From positions 186,001-250,000 of the forward strand of contig CANTFL010000199.1 in the NCBI GenBank assembly GCA_947650285.1: a stretch of DNA of 64,000 nt. The letters run 5' to 3'. Source of the DNA: Hyaloperonospora brassicae. Its lineage: Eukaryota; Oomycota; Peronosporomycetes; Peronosporales; Peronosporaceae. Shown here in pieces: positions 29,151 to 43,695 of the stretch. Every line of letters begins with the position of its first letter. Positions within the stretch are counted from its first letter, which is position 1. Under the pieces are notes generated by a model. That model did not search any database. It had not been told where the DNA came from and saw nothing but the letters and a program-made list of their open reading frames with translations. Position numbers and translations under genes: made by a program.

Positions 29151-32100
29151 TCAAAGTTCGTGTTTCTATTCCGACACATTCATGACAGGGATATAGCATA
29201 CTCGTATGGGAAGCTTTACTACACTAAGCACAATTCTTTTTTGAATTCATCTAACGTTTTTGTTAGTCGTATGGCCCCTCAGTTCGTGCGTTTACGTAAG
29301 GCTACAGGTCATCTGCGTACATTTTCGTCAGCATTGAATCGCTAAGTTTGTTTTGCCGCGTTCGAATCGCTGGCGACGGCGCGGTATGTTTTGCTGAATT
29401 AATTAAATGTCTCAGTTCAAATTGATCATGTTGGATTACAATGTTTTTAGTGCTAAGTGCGCACCGATGAGTTCAGTTCGCTGGGTCTTGACTCTCGAAG
29501 ACCTGCCTTCGTCAAGCTCCTCGTATAATTTAGGCGTCATGTAGTAACCTCATAGAGAATATTTCGTCATCATAGTATTATCAGCGACACGTATATGGAC
29601 GCAGCGTGTGAAATCACGAGATACGGTAATCATTCGAGGGGAACCTCAAAACGTCCGAAACGATTACGTTTATCGTATATTTGATTACGGCTGAAATATT
29701 TTGAACGTGAATAAGAAAGCAGAAGAACACAAATGGTTCATAGGGGTTATGCAGTGTCGCTGCTAACTACAATATTATATGTATAAACATTCATCTAGGT
29801 TACCATGCATTTTACGTCCGTTGACGACAATTTGTGCGTTACAGCGATCGTCCATTTCATGACAATATTGAACACTAAGTTAGATAACGTCTGCAGAATG
29901 AAGCATCAAGATTTCTGCATCACTTTTCCTGGCGTATGTGTTGACCAAACAGAATAATTATTGAAATTTGCTGGACTAGATAATGTGAGAAAGGGTTCTG
30001 ATGCTTATTTTTTTGATGAAGCACGCCTTTCCAGAAACAAGATGGCGACAACCTTACAAATGATTTTTATGACAGGTATACTACGAGGCGCAGAAGAACA
30101 AACGCTTCAAAAACATCTTAGTATTCCAACATACCTCAAATTAATTTGGAACCTCAATAAAACTTACGGCATGAGCTGGAACCAATTTGGCTTATGTGAC
30201 CGGGTGGCTTTGCCGATGTATGCTTATCGCAAACCCATCAGATCAGAGATCCAGCTAGTAAATACTGCGCTACTTCATTGGCAATAAGAGCCTGGGAAAG
30301 ATGGACGCATGTACGACAGGAATCTAGCATATTGACGAACTGAATATTGATGAATTTCCAGGCCTACATTCTGCTAATGACGCGGGTGCTAGAAAAAGTG
30401 CCGATAGCGATCAACCATTATCTTTGGATCGCAGATCGTTAAAAAAGGTTGGTGTCACTACTTCAAACGATTGTGTCGCAATCATTTGCTAAGTAGATTT
30501 TTTCACGATCTTCAATCGTCATGATTTAGGGGATGCTGCAGTCAAGTAGCATGCATAAACGGGCAAGATCGACAGAACTTGCTGATCAAAATATTATTAT
30601 TAAAACAAACTTTATAAGCTGTTCACGTAGCTTAAACGATGCAGCAGCATTTGTATGGCGTCTAACCCATCACACAGTCGTCCTAATCTACCAACTGAAC
30701 TGCGATGGCACAACGATTGAGATCAGGGTGTTGCTGGACACCACGAATATGCTGCACACGCATAACCTCAGTATAAGCGAGGTGCAAGATGAGCTATGTG
30801 CAGTATAATCGAGGTGTTTCAACACGCATCTGATCTGAAACGTAGGGCATACGCAATGCAGATTTTTTGGTACGGCGACTACGTACGCTAACTACACTGA
30901 CAACTGATTCGGCAGGTGGCTCAATATTTTTTGGAAGCACGAGTTGCACAAAGAAAGCAAGAAGACTATCAAGACCTTGCTTATTTAAAGACAAACATAC
31001 GGTATTTAGAAAGCTGAGCCTTTAAAAAATATCTGAAGCGTTTCTTATCGATACCGAACTACAAACACAAATTGTAACAATCTATAATGGAATGCACATT
31101 CAATTAGCATAATCTGCCACACGTGTCGTTCATACTATAACATCTAAGATTATAACTCGCCGACTACATACTTTCATTTTTATCTGTTCATGCCAGTTTC
31201 ATGTTAAGAACACATTTCGAAACTGCAAGAAGGAGGTTGGGTAGGTAGAGACATCATCGAATGAGATAAACATTTTTGAGTGGAGACCGTGACACACCAA
31301 TGTTTTCCATCTTGAAGGTGGGTTTAGTTTGCGACGGTGCTAGATGAAGCATCGTCTCACACATCAATATCTATCTACACATGTGTCCTCGACTAAATCT
31401 AGTAAGGTGGGGTAAACTATGTCGCGAACCATCAATCGTATTTATTTCCATGCGTCCAGAAGTTTAACTGCTGTGCATTCCATCCTATGGGACATTCAAA
31501 TTACTGAAACGATAAACTACGCTAAATTTACTGCTCTTCTTCTACTTCATTACACAGAATCAGTTAGAGTGCGCCATGTCTTTACGCTTAGCATAGTTGA
31601 AACTGATCCAACGGTCCGTGTGCTCAGGTACCATCTACTGTCATATGATGGATCTACAAACCTTGATTTTCCGGATATTATTCGGACCTGAGACTGAACT
31701 GTGGAATATCGTTAACACAGGAAGTCATGTCTCATCCCAATATTGTACATGGCGTTCAACACAAGATCCGAATACACTTATTGGGTTGAATACGAAAAAA
31801 ATAGCCGAGATTTGGGAGCCCAGAGTGCGACACTCGTATGAGGATAAAATTTAACAAAACGAGACGGTAATGAGAACGAAGAATGTGTGGTTGGTTCGGA
31901 TCCACATGTCACGTGCACCGCAAGTGATCATCACTCATAATCTACTATCGTGATCGCAATCAAGATCCTACTTCGCGATCGATTCTCTCGCACGGTCAAG
32001 TTCAATATCTGCTTATGATCATTGATAAAGTAATACACACGTAAACGTCGAAAAATATGCGCGATACAAGACAGTTTCACAGCTTGTTATGTACCGATCT

Positions 32101-33726
32101 TGTTTAGTCGGTCGTCTAGGCGCAAGTTACGAGCAAAACGCTATGCGGTTGTGCAAACACTACGCCTTCACAATATCATGTGTGCCAAGAGAAAGCGTGT
32201 AAGTAGCAATTACCCGGCGTCGAGCTCAGTAGCTTATCTCAAGAGATCCAATTGACACGTGGCGGCCAAACATATTCCTAGATCGTGGCTCAAAGTTCTA
32301 ATACGTTTTGACACATATGTATCATGTAGAATAGCCTTAAGGACCAAACAGTAGGCACTCGAAGTACTTTGGATGAGCGAAGCTTCAACTATCCAACTTG
32401 GCATGTCTATCTACATCAAATGTGCCGAAAGATAATTTTTTGCGCGCTATCTTCGATGCATTAGGATTCTAAATTTCCATTTCGTTCGACCTCATCTGGA
32501 AAAAGTGGCATCATCAAGTGAATTGAAAATCGTCTTGAATTCTATTAGACGCACATGCTTCCTCCCGTCAGCTACAGCATCAAAATACAGATGTTTTGAT
32601 ATCCAAAACATTTGAAGCTTACTGTTACAAAATTAGTTTTTGAGTGCGACGTACCTTGCTAAAACAATCATGGAATCTTTGTAAAGCCGTGCCAAGTCTT
32701 TAAAATAGTTATTATCGCAAAATTGCAGATGCAAAGAGTGACATTATGTTGCCATAACTTGCGGACTTATAAAAGAAGCTTTAATCTGTGTTTTACCTTG
32801 TTATCTTGTGCTCAGCTTGTGAACCGGTGTACATTACTGGCTAGGTTTGCGCTATTACGGCGTAAGGAGATGTCGTATTAGCTGATAATTGTCGATTTGA
32901 GGTTAGGTTGACTATGATGATTGCTGCGCCGAAACCTTTACATGGTCATCTTGTATAAGAAATCTCATTCCAAAATTGTTCAATCTGCTGTGGAGAATTA
33001 ATTGGTCAAGATTGTAAGAATACACTTTTACCCACCAACACACGTATTTAACAGATTACGTCGTCAATTCGGGCTCTATCCATTATTCAACAACCACCCT
33101 TTTGCGTTCCGCCTAGTAGAATTTAGTTGTGTCTCTCTCCTTACCGATGATCTGCAACCCATTTCACCAGAAGCATGTCTGATCTCAGCAACTTCTACAT
33201 TTAGTGTCTTGCGACCTTAACACCGAGAGATTGAAGCCGACACTATATGTGCTTTACAACGTCACTGAGTGCCGGATAATGTCGACTACAACATAAATAT
33301 TTTTTGGCTGACGACCATAATCTTGTCGCTTAACAGGGCTTACACGATACCGTCTATTGGGTCTGTGGGTTGTCACTGGACAAGTTTTAATATTGTGCAG
33401 TCTTTTGTTTGACTGTATTAGCAAATACCAAGACCAAACGTTTGGTGACATCTATTTCCCATACCAGCAAACTTACTCCTACGACTCTTTCAGTCAAACC
33501 CTCTACAAGCTATGCCTCTCGGATGTCGATGGCAGTCACGATATATTCCATGCAAGGACTGACCGTGAAAGCGTATGCGTGACTAAAAAATATAACAATT
33601 TGCTCTGTATAATTACTCTCGTATTCTCGTTATATAAAACCACGTAGGTGGCTCCTAAGCTCGTTCTCGTTACTCTACAAAAATATCTAATGCAAATGAC
33701 AGATAGTTTTCCCACGCTCGGCGAAT
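29151..33726. other. AT-rich region, no supported gene
   Basis: Only short ORFs. The longest candidates are 29961-30287 (TTG start; contains LQKHLSIPTYLKLIWNLNKT; first ATG at 30042) and 31419-31691 (90 residues, ATG). Neither matches a family I know, and both may be remnants of decayed transposons. No RNA gene or tandem repeat is seen. Confidence 0.5.
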
Positions 33727-34000
33727 ATGACACGTCAAGACCCACTCGTCAAATTAGACTCGTCAAGAATGACTTGTAGAGTTTAGTTCGACTAGCCTAT
33801 TCCGCCTCTATAATTTGACTCGTCAATTGTAGATTGACTTGACTATTCAAATCGACGTGTTACACTCGTAGATAGACTATTCAACTTGGACTCGTCAAGA
33901 TCGTCTCGTTTAGTTTCGCTCGGAGATCATGTCGTAGAGTTACACTTGTGGATCTCTTTATCAAATTTGAATCGTCGAGTCAGGCTTGTCGTCCGACGCT
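33727..34000. repeat. Degenerate dispersed GACTCGTCAA repeats
   Basis: The motif GACTCGTCAA or a close variant (ACTCGTCAA, GACTTGACTA, GATTGACTTG, AATCGTCGAGTC) recurs at least four times in exact form within about 150 bp and many more times in altered form, up to about 34,000. It looks like an eroded tandem array. Confidence 0.55.
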
Positions 34001-36380
34001 TTGCGCACCGTTTTAAATGTGACACGAAAGGTTCCATATTCAAATTTGACACGCAAGTCTAGACGCTTCATGTTTGGCTCGCCGAGGGCCACTCGCTGAT
34101 CTCGTCAGGCTGGCAAAATCGTGTCCAGAGAACTACCTTACATCACAGGAGAGTGATATTTCTCACAACAAATTACTTATGCAGCTACTAGATCCACTTC
34201 GCGGAGTGGTTTTTCTTTACCCGGAACGATTCTATAACTACTTACGCTGCCTTGATATCGATAATCCCGATCGCCTTGTTGCCGACAAGATGAAATCGTG
34301 AAAATCCTTTCTATTATACCGAGTCCATTAAGATTTCCACTTTACACGCTGTCCTAAAATTTAGATCTTTATTGTTATTTCATGAATAAGCGACGCTCTT
34401 TTGTCTTTTGATGGGCATTACTTACTCTTGTGCAATAGCCGTTCGACGTGATAGATGAGCTTTATAGCCAAATGTATTTGTATTATGTAGACGTTAGATT
34501 TTTTGATCTCGAGTCGGTGCGTATCCATATTCGTTGCGACGCGTAGAACGAATGATCTAAGGATAGAGACGCGTGTCGTTGCAACAGGCTCCAATCTAAA
34601 TTTGTATATTTGGCGACTAAATTACTACCTTAACGATGATTTGATCTTTACTACCGTGCGAGATCGTCATTTGGGTGATGTTAGATCTGGCAATATCATC
34701 ATCTTTATACATCCATCCAAAAAGATTGCGTTCTGTACCACGTGACCAACAGCTTGTTTTTCGAACTTCAGTGTTGTCTTCAATGGCCCTATCATAACCT
34801 GTATAAACATCATGTATAATATCGAGCATATATGTAAATATCGGGCATGTAGTTATATTAATTCATCATGCTTTATCAAAAATATATTTAAAAACGCCAT
34901 ACAGCACCCTTCGACGTTTCTACCCCTTTCACTTGTTGACGTTAGTATGCCTTCCCGAATCACCATCTAGTATCCTCTTTCAATATTCCGCTAATTATTA
35001 TACGAACCCACAATTATATAGCTAACACGGTCGATCTTGTAAGCTATGCTTTTGATTCATAAATGGTCCATTCACAGCGAACTATCATCAATCATAATAC
35101 ACTAGATTGCTCATACACCAGCTAAAGTTTGTTTACAGAATGTACGGAGATACCTCCGCTATAAGTTTCACTGGTCTGTATATGTTCTGCATTTACTGAT
35201 TAAATCTGGTTTTCTTTGTGAATTATCAAACTACCGGGTCAGTCTTAGCCTTATTTTCCCTTTTATGTTTCATCAACATGAATGATCCACCCATCATCAA
35301 ATTAGCATGGGTTGAATTTGTGCCACTGTCGACTTTTCAGCTTTAGACCCATCGTCCAACTCTTGTTAGGTCTGGATCAATACACCGATCCAAGATGAGT
35401 TGGTGTTGGACAATAGTCTATTCTTCGTTTGTTAAATCAGGGTCATCGATGTCTATAAGACCTGCGAATCTCAATCTTTATATACCTTGGACCTTTAAGT
35501 GAAGCAGATCGACCGACCCAACGTATCGTATCAGATTGGCAAATCAAAACTGACGATACATAACTTAATTTAATTTGCCAATCTTATATCCGCAGAAACA
35601 GCCGGTAAATGACCCGACAAACATATCGGATCAAGTGTACTCAAGATATTGTCAATGATACTTTTCTTTAGATTGCGTCATTCCGTTTTACGTTCATTAC
35701 GTTACCACAAGTCCGGGTCTATTGAATTTGGCAACGCGCCATTTCGGTCTTCTCTTTATCGAGAAAACAACATGGCGCTGATGCGTGGATCATATAATGT
35801 CGAGCTAATCCGCCCGCTTGCAGAACACACAATATATCTTACTTGATTATATCTTGCAAGCGAAGCGTACAATCTGTCCTCGTCCTCAAATTTTATTACA
35901 AATATTTTCTTGATTGTGAAGGGGCACTTCATTAACGAAATTACCAAGTATGGTCACGTCTGCTCACCACACATTGCGCGCGTCAAGCAGCGGTCATTGA
36001 AATAATGTCATTCCATGTATCAACCGATAAGTAGACATATGGGTGACTGTAGGGATATCATGCATTTTGTGATATTCTAAGTAAGTAAAGAGAGCAATAA
36101 CCCGTATGATACTATCTTATGTTGATCTGGACATGTAAAAGAATCACTCCGTTGCATCACTTCCGTTTTTCGCAGATAATTACATTACTTACTATATTAA
36201 CTAACTTTTTACCCGGCGTAATCTCCTAAGACGTTGAGCACTCGTTGGCTCCGCCCCACTTTGTCCTCACCTACATACTAATTTCTGTCAAGTCCATGCA
36301 GATATTATCGAAAGCATAACAGGCTAAAGCTCTACTTTGTTTACGCGGCAGACGGTCGTCACCTAATGCTTCTTCTTCGC
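34001..36380. other. AT-rich region, no supported gene
   Basis: Short ORFs only, for example 34074-34301 (75 residues), which I do not recognise. A 12-bp inverted repeat AGATTGGCAAAT / ATTTGCCAATCT occurs around 35,533-35,586. Nothing else is seen. Confidence 0.45.
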
Positions 36381-36389
36381 ATGCAGCCA

Positions 36390-37790
36390 CAGTTCCTGCA
36401 GATACACCGGGTACCTCATCACGTGCCGATGATGAATATTACTTGAATTTCATCTACTCTGGCTAATCAGATGATGAATCGGACTCAGGGGAAAGTTGCC
36501 ACGCCACCCATATCACCCGTGGAGGCTCAGGCTGAGCATCTGAATAAGAAGGCTCAGTAAAAAGACGATTAATAAGTTAAGTCATACCCTGTGCATATTC
36601 GATGAAAGTACGATGGCTTATCATCGACACCGTCTCTTACGCGCTCACAGAAGCGTGTAGATGACGCTGGATCGCGCCATCGTCAAACTATGCATCGTAG
36701 TACCAATACTTCCGTTGGTACCACGCAAGAGACGCAACAATAGACTTGATTCGCAAAAAGCTCCTCAGACCAGGCCGTGTTACTTACCAGAGCGGCTCAT
36801 TATTAGCTTTTTGTTGGACAAACCAGCATCATCAAAGTCCTACATGATAATGAAGGACTATACGGATTTAATGCCAGCGCTAGTAGCTGTCGTGATAAAG
36901 AAGACTTCTTTCTCGATGAGTTCCTAAATCATCGATGGTATAGAGGCAGCCACAGACACGACAAAATCTGGATGTTGCAAGCTCGGAACGCAAATTCCAC
37001 AATTGCGAAGACATTGGGAGCAAAGCATGGCTTAAAAGTTTGAAACGGCACGAAATAGGTTCGAATAGCGTACCCGAGCCGATGCAAGTTTCTGACTGCA
37101 TCAATTGTATCATGATGCAGTAATTACTTGCTACACGTGGGGGGAAACATGTGAGCGTTGACTAAGCAAGTCGAAAAGCGCTGATTGAAAATATCCCTTT
37201 AAGTTCGACCTGGGGTACTTACTGCATCTAGGCTGAGATGCGTGACGCGATTGCTAATTATCGAACATTTACGAGCAACTAGGGCGCGTGTTCATCAATG
37301 CATCGAATTGCCCATACAGTCAGTCTCAATTCAATGCTCTACAAGATTCCTAATGTCAGCCATCAGCTAGACGAAGGCTCCCAGCTGTCATGAGAATGTG
37401 GGTGCTCGCCAGTATGCAAGGTAGCTAGTATGTTTCTTGTCTAAGTCCCGGTGTATTTAGATCCACACGAACGTGAAACGATAATTACCTTGCAAGTTCA
37501 CAAGCAGATATAGTGTAGGAAAAATTCCGAAGTACTACTCGCTTGTCGGACCTACATGAGGCGATCGATTGGCACATGCGCGTGCTCTGCAATTCGCGTG
37601 AGGACGTGGAGCACAAGAAAAATTTTGCCGCTATTTGGCTGCGACTGTGCAGTGCCATCGTGCTGATGGGACGGATGACCGACCATATTCTGCGTTTGCT
37701 CAACCAACGAACGATCGGGAGCGTCATCTCTTGAGAGACAAGCTTTCAACTGCTCGTCGTGACGTCGTGTTGATAAATGATCAATTCAAA
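36390..37790 (+). pseudogene. Remnant of the gypsy antisense gene
   Basis: Plus strand, in order: FIYSG-stop-SDDESDS near 36446 (intact copy: VIYSGESDVSDS); the PERLI block near 36800; KEDFFLDEFLNHRWY at 36897-36941 (intact copy EEDFYLDVFLRHRWY, 11 of 15 identical); AEMRDAIAN at 37232-37258 (identical); and a coiled-coil end with LRDKLSTARRDVVLINDQ near 37730-37780 (intact copy LSGELATAHGEISWLSSE). Spacing is comparable: 469 and 326 nt here against 423 and 296 nt in the intact element. Confidence 0.75.
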
Positions 37791-38180
37791 ATGTATTGGT
37801 GAGGACAAATGTCGTTGTGGGATCCTTGACGAGTGGTGTATGTCTTCTCTCTCTGAAGCAGCCTCGCACTGAAAGTATAGGTGGAGACGCTCAACATAAT
37901 TCATAGGATGGGTTCGCATTCTACGATACAGCTCGATTGTGTATGGTTTTATGTTGCTATGCACGAAATGGGCCAATGCATTCTGGCAATGGGCTTGTAC
38001 TAAGGGCATTACAAATACATGATTGGGTAAGATTACCGTAGAAAGTACTACAAAGTCACGGACATCGAGCAAAGAACTGGTTGGTTTTCCATTCTTGTCA
38101 GCGTTCATTTCTGTCGGTCCACCACGTAAATAAACGAAACGTTGTACGAAATGGACTTCTGCATGTAAAGGCTGCAAATT
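36390..38180 (-). mobile_element. Decayed gypsy fragment (integrase end plus antisense gene)
   Basis: Minus strand 38177-37746 encodes MNADKNGKPTSSLL, DFVVLSTVILPNHVF, KPYTIELYRRMRTHP and NYVERLHLY. These match the integrase end of the intact element (NADKNGRANILS, DLVLLSTVNLPGH, NAYTIELPRRMSTHP, FYVGRLRPY). The plus strand from 36.4 to 37.8 kb carries the antisense gene remnant. Both LTRs are missing or unrecognisable. It is clearly older than the 21-29 kb element. Confidence 0.85.
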
Positions 38181-41100
38181 CTATGTAATGACTTGGTTCT
38201 GTAAGTGTGTATGCACTTAGCGAGAGGTATACGGTACATGTATTTTTGTGTCGGGTCTCTTTAGCGTGTAAAGCGTCGATGGCCACAGGTAGCGAGAATT
38301 ATTTGAACGATAAAGAAAATAAGATCGTGACTTGAATAGGCTTCTATAAGTTAGACACATGATCAAATTTTCGGACAAAAAACCGCAACTGAGCCCTGAC
38401 GAGCCAAATGTCAAAAGCAGCAACTTATTTTAAGGCTTAGCCATGTAAGTGATACACAGGGAAGAAAGACCCTCGATATAAGCCAAACGTAGAGCACATG
38501 AGGTAAACTGATCAAGGATATATATTACAAGGCAAGGATAAATTCATTGAAGTGTAAGACCAATCTGGCTAGCAAAATAAAACGTGCAAGCTTTAAATCT
38601 GCTGCAACAGAGATCTATGACGCGGAAACTTAGTATAAAAGAACATAGCGCATGCAAAAATTCACCAGAGTGTATGATTTTGAGAATATGGGTGAAAACA
38701 GATGCAAAAAGATAAAACAAAGCTATTAATTACTATAAATAGGCACTATATATTCAACAAACAGACGAAACTGTTCATAAAAGCCTATCAATGATCATTG
38801 TCAGCTACAAAGATGTTTCCCTTCTATCAGATAAAATAGAATCCTTTGTACCGTATATCTTTGTAGATTAGTTTCAGCTGAGGTATATAAGATATTTGTA
38901 TGACCAATGAATGCATATAGTATTCCTTCCATGCAATCATCCGCGTTTCACACTTACCATAAATCTGTGTACGGATTCCGATACATATTAACGGAATGAT
39001 GCGTAAATGAAGTATGACACACGCAACCATAATTTCCTGCATACATGTTTGTTTATACAATAGGTTAGAGATATGTGCTGATCGCCAAAATTTTGATTTC
39101 TAAAATCTGAATAACAAATATAACATTTATATAATTCTTTAGATCGAAGGTGTTCATGGCAAATAGTTTACGACAAGAAGAGTTTGTTTGGTTAAGTTTC
39201 GTGGACGCTCATGATAGAGAAAAGATGCGCGTAGGTAATTTACTGGCTATTTGCACCTCTCTACCGAATGATCTGTATCAAAGTATACAAAAAGGTAGAT
39301 GCATTACCAATTTTATTTGAAGATAAAGTAAGTCATAAAACCATATGTGATGTCTGAGGATCTACAATTGGTATAGGTCATAACAAGCGCAATATTGAAG
39401 AAAGGGCGGTTTTGTACGTTGCTTTGTACGTGATTGGTTGTGGATCTAAAACTCACGTAATAGCTTCATTTTTCGGATAAAGAGAAACGAAGTGGTAGAC
39501 AGTATAAAGAAGGACCGTCTTTCCTATACAAATTTGAGGAACATGTAAAACTGGGGCATATCTGTATGCCCATACCACAGTCAGCGATCCTAGAAACACG
39601 GAAGTATGTATTCTAGTCCTTTCTCGTCCACAGAAGATGTACAAAAAATCTATAGAAGAATTTCGTCGATGACAGCAATCAGCATGCGTGGGTTGGGTAG
39701 CAAAATAAACGAGTGTCTATCATTTTGGGTCATATATACATACATATAAATGTAGATGTAATTAGTTTAAAAACTATATCCTAATGACATTGACTAACTC
39801 TGGTCGTCTCAATTCTTACTCAATCTTTACCTGGCGATGAAATATATCACTTGAAAACAAAAACGTTTAGCCAGAGGTTAAAAGCAGCTTAGGATCGTGC
39901 ATTCGAGCATTATATTCGAAACAGGTGACGATGTATGTCGAAAACTTTAACGAGTTGTAGTAAATTTACATCTGGAAATACAAGTGCAATATTGGTTTGT
40001 AGATTCAGTACATGATATCCAGCTTTACGTATATTTTATATGATAGCAATGAAATGCACCATAGAAAGCCGGAAATTAATACAACTATTAAAGTGGGAAC
40101 ATATACCTCCACTATATATAAATTAAATAATACCATTGCGATCAAATACATACCAAAAAATTTTTTTACTCAGCTCAAGAAAAAAGATAACGTGTAGTTG
40201 AAACAGTAATACTTAAGTAAAAACAAGCATGTGTGTTCCATGTTCTCGTGAAAATCATTGTTTATACAAGGGTTGACTAGACGGCACTGTATAGAATAAA
40301 AACGATTGATGTGACCACAGCTGTACCAATGTCAAATGTAATTTACCATTTAAAATGTCTTCTTTAGCGTTCACCAAACTACTGACGCTTTCGGCCTATT
40401 ACGTTAATGCTGTCAGGGACTGTCAACTTGCGTGCATAGTATCACCATATAATTTATATCTTATTATTGTACATGATATATCTAGCATCTCCAGCACAAT
40501 GACAACTCGTTGAACACAACAATTATTACGAAAACTATGACATACGACGTTTCAAATGCTCATAAAATTTTATACCTTACAAGCCAATATAAACGAGTTT
40601 AAGTATCTACGAGACTAATCAAGAGACCACAAGGATATACCATTCCATCATATAATCTTGCTGATTCATACGGAAAAAACTTCATGCGATCAAGATGTCA
40701 CTTTGCGTGATCCCACATTATGATATCTATCTTCAGCAACACACGCGTTATACATCAAAATAGTCCTTTGCACCATTAGTAAATCTTTCGGCAGACATGT
40801 ACGCAACAAAAACTAGACTTAAGCTGATTTCAAGTATATGTTGACATTTTCTCCGCGAGGCGGCAATGAAAGACATTATAGAGACAAGAACACAGTATTC
40901 GTTTGGTACAATGGCCTTTTCCATCAATATTCTAAAGCCTCTGCGTGAAATTCTTTTGCCCATAAAGGTTCTATACTTAACGCACGGTGTCAGCCGATGA
41001 AAGCCATCTCCATATATAATTTCGACGATTACCAATCATTTGTGCTCATTAAGAAGACGTTCTCCCGTCATGAAGATCAAGGTTGCGCAGACGCTTAGTG

Positions 41101-43690
41101 AGCTTCATTTATTAGGGCTTATCCACACAAATTTGTAATATTGACCGGTAGAAAAATAGTATTTGTAGCCAATCCGATCTACTCCATCATGCCACTCGCA
41201 CTTACCCGTATACATTTAGACCAAAATCACCGACGAACATTGACGTGACAGTATGCCATATTATAAAACACGTTGACATGGATAATGACTCAATATTCAT
41301 AACGTTAAACGTAAAACATCGTTTTGATGGACACGCAATTTCACGTTATCTGTGCGAGCGTGCAGCGACATCGTACTTCTGATTGCAGCATCATGATCTT
41401 TAGCAGCAAATTTACGTCACGAGAGCGTTGGGTACTCATTGAGCTGTCGAAATGCTGCAGTCATGCAAGTATTGGGCAAGACTGGATTACATGCTTCTAC
41501 TCACAGGATCGTTAATGGACATTTTGATAGCACCATGTTGCAGGTCAATATCGAAAGCATTTTTGTCGGCGGGTGAAAACAGTATTGAATGTAGCAATCG
41601 AGCAGATTGTAGCTTATGCAAGATAACAGTCAAAAAGGCAATGGATTCCCAATCCACACCTATTGACGTCTTACTGTAGTTCACTTACCATCATCGAGCA
41701 CGTTAGCAGAATGTTATTAATATTTTGATGGGTTACTTCTAGCATGCTTGCATTGACCTGGGTGTATGGCAACTGGCTAAGTTTAGGCTGAAAAATGAGC
41801 GATGAGTGCGCAATTAATGTCTCTTTTACAAAAAAATATATATATGTAATGTATAAGCACATCTATTTTACAAACATTGTGTTCTAGTAATTTCTATTCA
41901 TGATATGTAGTAAATTGGGAAGAAGGCGATCAATCGAAATTATAAAAGGCGTCGACGACAAAGTCGACATAAATACTAATACGGAAACTAACCATTCATC
42001 TAACATTCTTAGTAAAGGTGCAAATTCTAAAACGAGATATATTTAACAACAATGCTTTGGTGTATAAAAAGGGAGCTACGATCGAAATATTGGACAAAAA
42101 AATAAGGTCACACACAGCTACAACACAGATTTATTTTGTATTAATACCTAATTTGTTCATACACAAGCTAGTTTCTATCGGTGTTGTAGAATTATTATGC
42201 AACAAAAACTTAGTGCGACAGCGCATAAAATAGACATATCGGTTGAAACTACTTACAAAAGGTCTTTAAACGATGAAATGCGGTAAGCGAACGTTGCTAT
42301 AATTTGCCTGAAAGATCTAAAAAGAAAAGTATAATTTTAAAACACACGCATCAAGCTTTATCATTATTACATTTGAGACTTAGGAACCGATAGAATAATT
42401 GCGTGAAATAGTGTAATAGCTTCCTTTTGATTATGTGAAGGTCAATAAAGGTTTTGTCGGCCCAACTGATATTAAACGGAGGTAGAAAGCAAAAAAATCG
42501 TTTTTCTGAAGATCTGTTGTTCAGAAATAACATCGACGGTCAGACATTTATATATTCACATTATATATCATAAGTAAAATCTTGGTAACGCGACAATAGC
42601 GCTGGTGTATTATCGCATATTAATCGCGGAGCCGCGTTCTGACTCGACAAAGTTGAAATCTCTCGATTTAGCTTTATTTATAAAACGTTTTTCACCTTAT
42701 AAAAGGGTAGAATACGTAGGTATGAGAGCTATGATCGTGGCATTTGTATAGATCTATTCGTAGATTAACCACCATAGCACAGATGCTTCCAAAAGCAATG
42801 ATATGATGACTAATCATCATTATAAAAAAACCGAATGACTGAATCAGATCCAATGCGTAAATTCCAATAGGCACAAATATTATCACGTTTATTATAGGAT
42901 GGTACTGCGAGCTGAATAAAAATTTTAGGCGAGAAGGATACAAACGTGCTCGTTGAATAATGAATCCACTCAAAAATATGACGCGCGCATATACATGATT
43001 TGTATAAATTAATCTTGGCAAGATTCATACTTTAAGTGTTCCTCCTTCGATCACAATGTGTTACCAATTTGTGACATGGGGGCTTCAGCACTGCCTGGAT
43101 ATCATTGATGACTTTTTTGCCGGTATCAAATTGCTGGCAATTTGTAGCAGGATGGGTTCCATTTTTGGCCAAAGTTGTCGAGCGGCTTGGGGTATATTTG
43201 GGTACGCGTACGACCCGCTAAATCCCTATTTGTGAGCCAATTTCTGGCGATGTGTAATGGTACCTAATGAGCGCAGTTACTAATTCACGTAACTATAGGT
43301 CTCAGTGCCAGTGCCTTTCCGCTAGGCCACAAACACATATAAATTCAGTGGCTTTTTACCACTTAAAAATAATATTAATATACATATATGTATATATTAT
43401 ATTTGCAAAGATAATACAAATAATTAGGGACAAGTGATTCTAATTACCGGTGTGGACCGATATCATATCCTTGCCCATAATCATAAGTTAAGCTTTCCGG
43501 TGGGCCAATATGACGATACAAAGTGTTTGTACTTAGGCTCACAAACTTGCAAACCAAAAAAAGCTCGTATTTAATTGATGCGCTAATAACAATGAAGTCA
43601 TCTTACGGCCGTCATGAAATGCACCGCACCTGTCGCTAGGGAAGATATTGGACATAAACTATACATATAATCATGCGAAATCGCGCTACA
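38181..43690. other. AT-rich region, no supported gene
   Basis: Over 5 kb of AT-rich DNA with only short ORFs (below about 110 codons). None is recognisable, no tandem repeat stands out, and no RNA gene is seen. From about 43,080 to 43,340 there is a moderately complex segment that may belong to a decayed short element. Confidence 0.45.
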
Positions 43691-43695
43691 TAATT

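Noticed and set aside
43290..43330. Minus-strand GTGGCCTAGCGGAAAGGC resembling a tRNA A box
   Set aside because: No B box (GGTTCGANNCC) at the expected distance and no cloverleaf; at most a decayed tRNA-derived SINE, not enough to call.
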